A stretch of DNA of 64,000 nucleotides, taken from NCBI RefSeq assembly GCF_016802725.1, contig NC_052667.1, forward strand, positions 24,326,346 to 24,390,345, read 5' to 3'. The position numbers and the translations under genes are program-made. The notes beneath the pieces were generated by a model. It made no database searches and was not told the DNA's origin. It saw only the letters and a program-made list of their open reading frames with translations. Positions 13,507 through 25,400 of this stretch are shown here, one piece after another (position 1 is the stretch's first letter; each line of letters starts with the position of its first letter). This stretch comes from Solenopsis invicta (Eukaryota; Arthropoda; Insecta; Hymenoptera; Formicidae).

Positions 13507-16500
13507 GTATTATCAGCTGTGCGTCTCATCGAATGTGTATTCGTGTCTTGTATCAATTAAACGTATGTTTCGTCTGCGGCTGATTTCAATTTCAAATATT
13601 TAACGTCAATACTTTTACGGTTATATCATAGTATCAACGATAATATATTTTTAAAAAGTAGAGACACGACGATAAAAAATGTCGCTGTCTAAATGAATTA
13701 ATGTTGAAGGTATTCGGGAATGTTTTTCGGGAATTTTTTTTAGGATCTAAAAACTATTTAATATCAAACTTTGTATACTTTTTTACTACCACAGTTTAAT
13801 ACTATTTTATTATTTTTAAAATTTAAAAAATTATACTTTCTCGAGTGTCACGTACATTGATCATTAATAGGCAATGGGATTCTTCTTGATACGTAAAACA
13901 AACGAAAGTTTTTCTTGTTTAAAAAAAGCTATGGTTGAAACTAGACAAATTTGACAGAATTAAATGGTAGCCTTATTATGAATTTTTTTAATTTTTTTGC
14001 TAATTTTGGTTCTTATTTTGTCCATAAACAGAAACAGTGATTACATGATAATGATTCTGATGATGAGTTATGGTGTACTTGTAAAAAAATTTGTGTTGAA
14101 AAATCTTTAATATAGTTTCCAAGAAATTTATCCTACTAGAGATCAGAAAACACGGTTTCGAGAAAAATTTTAGAAACGATTTTAAAATATCTTTTGTACA
14201 TATGTAGGATGCCATTTATAACTTTGTCAAATCATCAAATATCGACAAAAGTCTGAGCAATGCATTCTCTGGAGACTTCAAATATTAAGAAATATATACT
14301 TAAGAAATCGATTTTTTTTACTTTTTGATGGGAATATCCCCTTAATGTTATTTGCAGTACTATGTCAGTAAATTAATAATTGGCATTTTTAAATATTCTG
14401 CATACAGTTATAACCATTGCATATACGTTTATTTATTTATTATCCTTTATTGCGCCTTTTGGTACGCCTTAGTACAAAAGATAATTGGTTTTCCGTTCGG
14501 CAGAATTGCATTTTTTTTTATTCGTCACAGATTCGCACCTGTGCGTTTCACGTACGGCGCATCGAAGCGATAAAGAGGTACGCATACTGTTTTCGTGAAT
14601 CGGACGGCCTCGGCTTTGAATGAACGTTTGAGGGACGTGCCTTCTTGACAATCGACGACGATGCCAACGCGGACGTTACTTGACCGCTAAATCCGTCCGT
14701 GTTTGGGAGATTATAATTAGAATGGGAAGCCTCGCAAGGTCGAGCAACATGCCGCTTGAGACAGATCGCGGTAATTCGTTGCAATGCACCGTTTGCATTT
14801 GATGGACTGTAATTTTCGTTTAACACAGTAAACGTCTCGTGAAACGTCTTCATTACTGCCTTCGCGGTATTTTGTTTACAGTTTAAATGCAGCTCTTAAA
14901 TTTCTATACTGTATAAAAGTTTACTTACTTTCTTCACTTATATTTAGCTCATTATATTTTACTTTATATACTACATTAATTTTTTCCATTACTCCTATTA
15001 TATATCCTATTAAGACTACATTAAAACATTAAAAAGATCAAACAATTTACAAGAATTCTTACGGTAGAAATAATCAAAAATATTAATTTTTAATTCCGCC
15101 TCTTTTGCGTTTCTGGATTAAAGTTTGAATTAATGGGCGGATAATTATCGCATTCAAATAATTACTTTGCAAGATCGTCTTTCGCGCCAATCAGACAATC
15201 AGTCATTTCGCGATAACGTCATCGCCGCGCGACGATAACCATATGGAAATGTTGCAGTTCGCAGAATGTGGCCGGGGTTCAATACTTGGTGCTGATTCAC
15301 TGCTTTATTCGCGTTTATCCGGTGCCCCTTCGTACGCTCGCTCTCGCGTTGCACTTTCATTTCAAGCCCTCTCGTCGTGACTTCGATATTGCGGGATCAT
15401 CGGTCGCTCGAGCGAGAGATGCATTAAAGGCGTGGGAAACTATCCGTGGCGAAACGTTGCTTAACTCCCCGTCTTTTTCGCGTCGGTCAAATAAATGTGT
15501 CCGCCTCTCCCTCAGCGTAGACGAAGATGCTCAGCAAATTATGGACAAGTACGATGCAAGTTACGATACCGTACAGTAAACTGTACTGCGAACAGACATG
15601 GTTGTAGTCTCTACATAGCTGTGGCAGTTGTTAAGAATTTGTACTAAAATGTTATAGAAATGTTTATTTGTTATTGAACATTTGTATTGGATATTTACAG
15701 ATTCTTTACATGTTAGCTTAATATGTTCTATTTACATTTCATGCAGCACATTTCTATCGCATTGTTTCTAATCGGCTCTTGTCTGATTCAACATAGATTT
15801 TTCTTTAAAAGAAAAACGCCTCCGAATTATCTGATAATTTCTGCTCGATCAAGCGAAGCTTAAAAAAACAAAACGATGCGCTCTGCATCTTGATATACGT
15901 TTTAATATACGAACCGTGCAAATACAGGGAAAACGGTAGCAAATTGGAACTAATATATTCCATTTAACAATCATATAGAAAAAATTTATATATTATTATA
16001 TACAAATTATATTGTTTATTTATGAAACAATAACAATCTTGCTTATCCTGGTAAAAATGTTTCTCATTTTTATACGAATTGTGGACCATTTTTTTGAAAT
16101 ACTTAGAAATATTCAGAAAGTCTATATTTTTCTTTTAGAATTTTTTATACATACGAAATATTCTGAGTTTTTTTATTCCATAATTTCTAAAAAAATATTT
16201 TTATCTTTTTTAGACTTTATAACATTTTATTAGAAATTATAGATCGAAAAATCTTAGGATATTTCATAATTAACATAAATGAAAAATTGTGAGAAAAGAT
16301 GCAAACTTTCTGAGTATTTCTGAAAATATCGTTACTTTTCTATTTGATACTTTTTTCTCTCAACTCATAAAAATTATTATTGAATAGTTATTATTGAATA
16401 ATGTGAATATTGGCTGGTGAAATATTCATACTTGATTCTTATTTATAAGACTTAAGATGCTAATACAGTTCTCCGATTGGTTGATGACAGACGATCTCAA

Positions 16501-16889
16501 ATATAAAAATCGATTACTGAATTATCAATAATTTTTCTAGCCGATTTTTTCTCAACTTGTGAAAATTATTGAATGATAAGAATATCTAATATTTTTCTTG
16601 ATGAAACAATACAAAATTCTTCTTTTAAGCAAGTTATGCTTGTTTAACACTAATCTCGTTGCAACATTTCAAAAATAAAGGTATTTTTTACAACAAGAAT
16701 GTTTTTTTATGCAACCGGTGAGCATAAACCATTGTATCAGCAATGACACTGAATGTCATCACGTTTGGAACAATCACGGTAACGTGATTGTTGACCTTGT
16801 TACGCGGTATCACCATCCTCCTGACGTGGACCGCTACTTTCGTTAATCAATCGCGATTGATGGATGTCGCGATTGTGTGCCGTCGTTCA

Positions 16890-16990
16890 TTTCGTCGTCG
16901 TTGTCATCGTCATCGTTGTCATCGTCGTCGTTGTCTTCGTCGTCGTTGTCCTCGTCGTCGTTGTCCTCGTCGTCGTCGTCGTCGCGATTG
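16890..16990. repeat. GTC/GTT trinucleotide array
   Basis: Roughly 33 degenerate units of cgtcgt and tgtcgt. It is open in three frames on +, which produces Arg-, Val- and Ser-rich ORFs with no coding meaning. Confidence 0.9.
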
Positions 16991-17284
16991 ACTTTATCGT
17001 CGCGTTTGCTTCATGGCAGGTTCACAATACATTTACGCGAGCTTCGAGTTTGGTATGTGCAGCAGGTCAGAGTCTTCGTCGACTTACCGTGATCAATAGC
17101 TTCGGTTATTCCCATTTTTAGGCACAAGTACGACGAAGGTAGCGTAGAATATCGAATTTTCAACTGTTCCTAGGCGACTCGTATTTTAGGATAGACAGAT
17201 TTAATAAGGAGACTGTCTCATTTTACCTGTTGTAAATATAACTGAAGGATTTGATTTTCTACGATAACCAAACAAGTCCAAAAA

Positions 17285-18030
17285 GTTTCAAAAATTTTCA
17301 GGGAATAAAAACTCATCTTGAAATCATTCATTGTATAAATATGATAGTTTTTCTTCGAACATATAATAGAGACAAAGTTGCTTTATTTAATAATATTTTG
17401 AGAATCAATCAAAAGAAGAAAAATAAAAAAAAACATCTGGACTTAAACTCTCTGTTTAGTTCATGCGGGAATTTTATATTAATTACTTATTTCCTATGAT
17501 ATTTTACATTTATTTTCTTTATAACAATAATAATGGTAAAAGAAGAAGAAAAATAGTTTAAAAAATACAAAGCAATAATTTTTTTTTTATTTTTTATTTA
17601 CAAAAGTTTTCCAATTGCTCTTAATAAAAACACATCGTTATATATTTTACTTTATATAAATATGGCAATTTTTTTCGGATATATAACAGGTATAAGAAGA
17701 AAGTTTTAGGTTTTAATATAATATCAATTACCATTTTATGAGGATTTATTTCAAAAATAATGAAAAAACTTCAGAACTAGTTTGATTTTTGCGGAAATTT
17801 TATATAATTTATATTTCTTATTTATTTATTTTTTTTGAAAAAGAATTGTTTAAACGATGTAACGCTACTGATAAAGAAAGATTTGACATCATAATCCAGA
17901 TTTAAAGAAAAATGGAATTGTTTGGTTTTTGTAGGTATTTATAAATACCTGCAAATATCTGGTATTTGTAAATATCCTTCAACTGTAAATTAAAAAAGAA
18001 CTTATCACGTTACACATTAATTCGAATATG
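17285..18030. repeat. Dispersed repeat, copy 2
   Basis: Second copy of the family described at 6070-7140, same orientation. It contains the fortuitous KKKHLD-like translation discussed among rejected items. Confidence 0.55.
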
Positions 18031-19201
18031 TGCATACAAAACACATTGTTTTTCTTCGATTTCTTATTTTTAAATTTTCTGTGGGTTATCATGGTTTATC
18101 AATGTTAGGTCACACGCCTGTGCGTGACAATTTAATGGAATTGTACTATGGACAAGAGATATTTAATTCTTCTGTCGATTATTGTAATTCGCATCAAGAC
18201 CGTCATTTGCTTTTGAGATTGATTGCTGCGTTCAGCTGCGGTCATAATTAAAAATACAGATTGTGGGTCGTGATTATTAAGTCGCTGGGTTTGCTACGCA
18301 TACGCAGATACAGTGCGAAGTAAAAGAATGACGACGAGAATTATGTGAATGTTGAATCATACGACTCCTTTGAATCATTTTTAAATATCTGATTCATTCG
18401 AGTGCTGAAAATTGCAGCACGGAAATTCCGTGCGAAAATTATCATGCGTGAATACCTTGGAAAAACTGTTTGCGTGTAACCATCTTGATATCTTGTGATC
18501 TAGAACAATTAAGATCGCTAGAACAATTGAAATCATTTCACACCGCTCAATCGGATTTTCCCTCTTTCATTTTTGAGTCACTGAATGAAATCGGTCGGTC
18601 CACTTCAACACAGGTTGCATCCTGCTGCTTCGAGTCTTTTACTTTTGCAATGGTATACTTTTTCGTTCGTATTAAGCTGAAAAATCATCGAATCGAGATA
18701 AAAAAGCAGTCGATGATTCTAGCTAATGACTTAATTACACTTAATGGGTTACGCTAGGCAGTCCCGTTGTTTCATTGCACTGGCGATTCCAGATTGATTC
18801 GCTTTTACCTCGCACTTTCACGTATATAATTGCTGAACGTTTCCGTAAAAGTTATATACAGTACATGTATGAATAACGGATTGAGAAGATATATTTCTAC
18901 CGTGACTTGAAATCCGAGGCGAGTGGAAACGACGCGTTTGGCGAGAGATTCTCACGACGATAGCGTTGTCGCCGGTGATGGTTGTGAATCATACGTATGT
19001 AAATTACGTTGTAATCTTATAAGGTGGAGGTCAGTGCCTCTCATTGTGGTTCGCACCACATTGAAGTCTCGCACCGTCCCCGCCGTTCGTCGTTTCCTCT
19101 CAACGTCGAGAACGCACGGCGATCGACTTAGCTTTAGAAAATTATTTTCAAGATGGACTTGGACTCGACAAAAGCGAATTGACTCTCTTCTCTCGTTTCA
19201 G
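18031..19201. other. Intron sequence immediately 5' of the first visible lap exon
   Basis: Ends with the acceptor ctctcgtttcag. An open frame at 18923-19207 runs into the exon in the wrong frame and is not part of lap. No upstream lap exon was found here. Confidence 0.55.
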
Positions 19202-22200
19202 ATTTAATTCATTGCACCAATGAGCCGAACGTCTCCATACCGCAGCTTGCTAATCTCCTGATAGAACGCTCACAGAACACAAACTGGACGGTAGTCTTTA
19301 AGGCCCTGATCACCGTGCATCACATGATGTGCTATGGCAACGAGGTAATTACATCTCGAGCACCCGTCTCACCCGCGAGACGCCCGCTGCACATCCTTCT
19401 GAAATGACTTTTCTATTTACAGAGGTTCACGCAGTATCTCGCGTCCAGCAATAGTTCGTTTCAGCTCAACAATTTCCTTGACAAGAGCGGTGTACAAGGT
19501 AATTATTTTGCAAATGATCGTATCGACCGGGGCTTTGCATTCTCTTTGAGATACCACAACGCGCCTTAGAATTGTGGGACGCCGAGCATTATCCCTTTCG
19601 AAATTTGAATCGACTAATGTTACGTTATTTGGCGTCCTTAAATTTAATTCAAAAAAAGGATAATTATCTTTTTAAAATAGAATAAAGTTTTTAGGACACG
19701 AAAATTAATTGAAATGGGTAAAAATGCATTTATTTCGACATTTTCGAATTCGTGTTTCAGATTTTTTGCATTCATGTGAATCTAAAAAGAATATAACGGG
19801 AACATGAATCCATCTGAATTCATGATGAATAGCACATTTTGTATTTCGATTCATTTGAGTCAATTTAAATACAAAAACACTTTGGAGTTATAAAGCGTAA
19901 ACTCGGATAAATTAGAATGAATTGTAATTTTCAATTCATTTGAATTTCTTTTCGTTTGCCGGGTTACAAATGAATATAGACAATTGCTTGAAAAATATTT
20001 TAATGATTATTCTTTACAAAAGATAATTATTCTTTAAGCTTTGCAATGAATGAGAATCCATTTTCCATCAGTTATAGAATATCCTATTGAAAAAAAACTA
20101 ATCTTGTAACAAAATTAAAAAATTTGTAATTTGAGAAGATTAATGTATTAAAACCATGTGAATTCATCGCGGCACGATTTGTGCACAGCTTTCCGCACTT
20201 TCGCTCATAAAAATCGTACACCGATGTTTGATCATCGGAAGACTCGTGTGTCGATAGTTGAGTGGGTTGATTTGATATGCACGCGCCGCACGGAAAATTG
20301 CAACACACTGTAATTTGAATAGCCGATCGCGGATACCTCGGTTCCACGTCGAGAGAACTTGTTTACAGGAGACTTAATTTTATTCACCGATTGGAGTTTG
20401 TTAAGCGTAATATCGATCGACTGTTACATCGAAATTAACTAAATTAATTACTTAAATAATTATTATACATTGTTTAAACGGTGCAAGATCTTTGTTTTTA
20501 ATCGCGAATCTTTTAAAAAAGTTTCCGTACCACTAACTTCCTCGAGTTGTGTAGCTATCATCCATATGGAAAATGCGAATCTTTCTCTTTTTCATGTATC
20601 ATGGCATTTATGTGTACGATTTACTAACCTGGACTAACTTTCTATCTCTTTGGGCATGAAGCAGGAATACGCGTGGGTGAGTTCTAACAACGTCCTTCTC
20701 GTTTTACGTTTACCATTAAATGGTACTAATTAACCTTGCTTTCTGTAGTAGTTCTGTATATGTGTTCAATTCTTTCTCTTTAACTTTGTAATAATAAAGG
20801 AAATAAATGTATACGTTACGGATCTAACTGTTAATGTGTATACGTACCGATTGTTGTGTATTGACAATTACACGGTGCAAACAATTAAAACGTACGATCA
20901 GGCTTACAAGATGTTTGTGACAAAATTATAATTTCCAGTCGGCTCTGACATGCATGCTTGTGTAACTTTATGAAACTAATGCAATCGTACCGGCGCGCAC
21001 TGCCGACTTTCTAATTTCACTTTTACGCATTGTTGCGTGGCGATGCCTATTAAATGCTTTTGTTGTGTCTACGGTATTTATTACCGACAAAAGTGAGTAA
21101 TTGTCGTTTTTATTTTCCGCACATCAGGATATGACATGTCGCCCTTTATCAGGCGTTACGCCAAGTATCTCAACGAGAAGGCTCTCTCCTATAGGACGGT
21201 AGCGTTCGACTTTTGCAAAGTGAAAAGGGGGTACGTGTTGAGAGCCATTTTTTTTTAGACCTGACGAAATTTTATTTCGCTGTATTTAATGAGGGAATTA
21301 ATTCTCGTTTCGTAATCTGACATTGTAGGAAGGAGGACGGCACTCTACGCACAATGAACGCCGAGAAACTCCTGAAAACTTTGCCGGTGTTGCAGTCGCA
21401 ACTTGATGCACTGCTGGAATTTGATTGCACGGCTAACGACCTCACGAATGGCGTCATAAACATGGCCTTCATGCTCCTCTTTCGAGATCTTATCCGGTTA
21501 TTCGCCTGCTATAATGATGGCATCATTAATCTGTTAGGTAACGCCATTCAATACTCCCTTTTCCTATCTCATTACAATACGCATATTCAAAGGCGTCCAT
21601 GAGAATGGATCAATTAATCGGATGATTGCGGTCATAACCTTTCAGAGAAATATTTCGACATGAACAAGAAACAGTGTCGGGACGCTTTAGATCTTTACAA
21701 GAAGTTCCTTATACGCATGGACAGGGTCGGGGAATTTTTGAAAGTCGCGGAAGTAAGTTACATGATCTGTGCGTGAAGTCAATGATGTCAAGGATAATTA
21801 TTGATCGTATCTTTTTCTTTGCAGAATGTTGGCATCGATAAAGGAGACATACCAGATCTGACGAAGGTAAGTGTGCTCAAAGTATTATACATTATTTCGT
21901 TATCTCGCTGTGTTGTCCATGATTTGTCTACAATAAGGATTTGCTCAATTGCCTATATTTAACTATCGGTTACCATTTTGAGGAACTATTAACAATGAGC
22001 GAAAAAAAAACTAATATTTAACCGATAAAGTAATATTTTCGTTTGTTTCTTCCTCTTACATTACTGACAGGTAATAACATCTCTGATTATCTTAACGAGG
22101 TAGAGTTAGTGTGGCCTAGCATAGAGCAGCATAGATAATTGGCGATATTTATTCTGGGAGATTTTGTGAGCCGACTCTTTATCATGTTTTTTTAACACGT

Positions 22201-22470
22201 GCTGCGCATTTTTACAAAAATATGATAAAGCTGACAAATTCTCCCAAATAAATGCATGCATTTTAGCGGAGAGAAATTTGTTCTAGACCAAATGCACAAC
22301 TAAATTTTACCTTGCACTCACGAAAAAAAAAACTTTAATAACATCCGATAAATAATGGATAAATTGGTTTTTTAGGCACCGAGTAGTTTATTGGATGCCT
22401 TGGAGCAACATCTCGCTTCCTTGGAAGGAAAGAAGGGCTCCGCCGCCAACACACCGACGCAGTCAGCAAG
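19202..22470 (+). CDS. lap: lap exons encoding most of the ANTH domain
   Basis: Eight exons (19202-19344, 19423-19498, 20665-20676, 21128-21230, 21329-21537, 21646-21752, 21825-21866, 22376-22470) encode the helical ANTH domain from just after its N-terminal lysine-rich helix to the end of the last helix (SLLDALEQHLASLEGKKG). Introns are short by the standards of this window and donors are strong (gtaagt, gtaagtg, gtatgt). The last exon ends in phase 2 after TPTQSA, where the ordered domain gives way to the disordered tail. Nearly every residue agrees with what I know of insect lap, so the domain assignment is secure; only the exact N-terminal boundary is open. Confidence 0.95.
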
Positions 22471-25400
22471 GTATGTCGACTTTTTTTTCATTTACTCGAC
22501 TCATTTAAGTCTCACATAACAATCGATGTAGGGATAATTTTAAACGTCCTATGTTGAATGCTATTGAAATCGATATACTTCTTCCTCTCTATATACTTCC
22601 CCAGAGTCCACATCGTTTTCGTCTCATTGTTCTTTCATATCCGATAATCAGAAACACGTTTCTTCTACACACCTTTACAAGCTTTTTAAGCTGAGTATTT
22701 AAACATTACGTTTATCGCGCACATGCACATGTAAGAATTATGTCACAGAATTGCGTTTGTTTATTTCGAATACGATAAGTTGTTCATCTATCATTTTATA
22801 TTTATACAAATATTAAATATTGTCAATTTTTCTTTTCTTAAGCAAATATTACAAGAGGTTTTGGAAGATAATAATCTTAAGCACTATCTTTGGAAAGAGT
22901 TATATTCTTTTTTTGAATAGTTATCCAACTTTTAAAATTTGTCGAGATGGTATCCTCTGGATACGAGGTTTTTTTCTTCGATATATAATATTTAGTTATA
23001 GAATATTTGATTTACGTTTGTATCCTGACCTATTTTAGGTATTCAAATGCTATGCTCCTAAATTTGGTATTCAATTTTTATGTATATGTGTGTGTTTTTC
23101 TCACTGGAAATCTGTAACTACTGCGCTGTTTCCAATTTATCGCTCGTGTACACTGCATGAATTTACGATAATATATTTAGATAATTGACGTATTTCCCTA
23201 TAGTCTACTGATTATAGTGAATATTGAGCATGCTATGATAAATCGTCAGTTGTAATTAACAATATGACGATTTAATTTTATTACTTAAATCTAATCATAA
23301 ATAATATTAATTGATGTGATTCATAATAGCGAAATTTGTTGGATACGAAGTGGCGTTTATTGTTCGTCGTAATAAATGTTTAACGCATAAAAGTACACAA
23401 ACGGTGTTGAAATATTTTGAAATAGTAAGAATATTAAGTAAAAACTAAGTAATACTTTAATGCACATATATTTACTTGTATAAAATCGCTTATTATTGTA
23501 GCGAATTTAACGCCATAATATGCTGTTGAGAAATGAACAGTCTTTAAATCAATACTGTGCAATATAATTTAATTAAGTACACAAGCTTGATGCTATGTTT
23601 CACTACAAAATAGTAGAACACCTGTAAATGCATATGTACATTAGGAGATATAGTAAGAAAGAAGATCGAGAGCGTGTGAAAAAGAAGAGAGAGAGAACGA
23701 GTGTGTGAATCTGTATGCGTCCGCGAAAAAGAGAAAGGATGCATGCGAGCGTGCGTGTGATAATGCACACTATGCATTTCTACGCATTATTACATCTATA
23801 CGTACTACACCGTTTGTTTTTTTGTTTTTTTGTTTGTCTCTTCTCCTTTGTTTTCAATTATCAATTTTCCTTTACGCTCCTTTCTCTCTTTCTCTCTCTC
23901 TCGCCACATTTTATGAACTCGTTGAAACGGACCTTCCGTATTTCTTCTTGTCCGTCCTCCTTTTCTCCATCCATTGACCACCACAACATCCTATCATCGC
24001 CCAAAAGCAGCAATAGAACCAATGTAAAGTCGGGAGTGTCCGCCCTGTCTTCCACCAGTACCGCGTTCGGAACAGCAGCCAGCAATGCGCGACTCGAGCA
24101 AACCGGGAATGGCCATATTGATGAAGCGTTACGACAGCAAGCTCTCGCGGAAGAGGAAGCCGCCATGAATCAATACAAGGTACTTGCTGATTACTAAGTA
24201 TTGCTAATTACGATTTAAGATGAGAAACGCCAGTAGAAGAATTTATGATTGTGACGCTGTATTGTCATTTCATTATATTAATTCTTTATCTAAGATTCAG
24301 GTATTATTTTATTGTGGTACTTATAAACATTATATTAATTTTTGATGTGTATATTGCAGGCAAAAGTACAATCGCCATCAGGTACTAGCACGAATCCCTT
24401 CCTCAGTTCGCCGACCAATAACGCTAATCAACCGATCGTGGACTTATTTGGTGCAACATCAACTGAAAACCAGGTACGTTTATATTTTTTATTTGACAAG
24501 TGATGCGATTCAATTTGAAGCAGGATAATCAATCGCTCACAGAAGAAAAAAAAACATTATTGTTTGGAGAATATTTTTATTTTAAAAATGTTAAATATTG
24601 AAATAAGATTATGTAGCGTTAAACATATAATTTACTTAGCTAAGGAAATACAATTGTATAGTTTTATCAAGGAAAATATATTCTTACATTATTTAATAAT
24701 AATTTTTATGAAAGAATAAAAAATACAGGATAGGAAATATCTTTAAATTAAGAATTAGAATTTTTTAATATATTATTATTAGAACAGCCATACTGTGATT
24801 ACTATAATATTGAAATAAAAATATAATATTTTGCTCTTTTTAAAATTTAAGATTATCAAATTTTTTAGAAATCATTTATATATAATTATCATTGTTTCAG
24901 AGAATAGACAAAATAATGTGAATCTTTGAGAAATATATTATTTATTTTATTAATAAGAGGTTGGCTCTTGTCTTTAATATAAAATTTATTCTTGTTTGGA
25001 ATGAGGTCAATGCTTAAGTAGCTATCAGCACAATGTTACATCATTCTTCCAACGGAATATCTTATAAGAGATATTAGAGGAGAAAATCCGTTTTTTAATC
25101 TGACCTTTAAAACTGCTCACAATGACCCGATGGTATTTAAGTCGGACAGTTATGTTGGCCAGGAAAAACGTTGACGTTTTGAACAGCAGAGGACAATTTT
25201 GGAAAATAGTAAGAAGCAAATTTATCCCTCCAACATTACTTACGTAATCACTTGAAAGGTGCCAAAAGAATAGTACAACATTTTATTGGTGACTATTCAA
25301 GTATTGTATGACTTTATTTCAAGGACAAAATCTGTATTAAAGACAAATGGTGCCTGTATAAGTAAGAACATGTTATATGGAAAAAGCTTCATTAAATATA

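Larger units (their letters stand above)
9831..17284. other. Gene-free stretch with microsatellites
   Basis: GC-richer patches at 10000-10980, 12040-13550, 14540-14870 and 15100-15600 have no codon structure I can support. They may be regulatory DNA within a large first intron of lap or upstream of it. Confidence 0.45.

Noticed and set aside
15268..15579. 103-codon open stretch beginning with residues MAG when its GTG start is read as Met
   Set aside because: Checked as a possible lap N-terminus because lap starts MAGQ, but the rest does not match and the first codon is GTG.
16788..17121. Three overlapping Arg-, Val- and Ser-rich ORFs
   Set aside because: Frames of one trinucleotide array.
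17423..17446. KKKHLDL-like translation upstream of lap, resembling the end of the missing ANTH N-terminal exon
   Set aside because: It lies inside a dispersed repeat whose other copy (6070-7140) has the same DNA context without this reading. There is no GPKKK context or matching donor, so it is chance.
18923..19207. ORF running into the first visible lap exon
   Set aside because: It ends six bases into the exon in the wrong frame and ignores the clear acceptor at 19199-19201.
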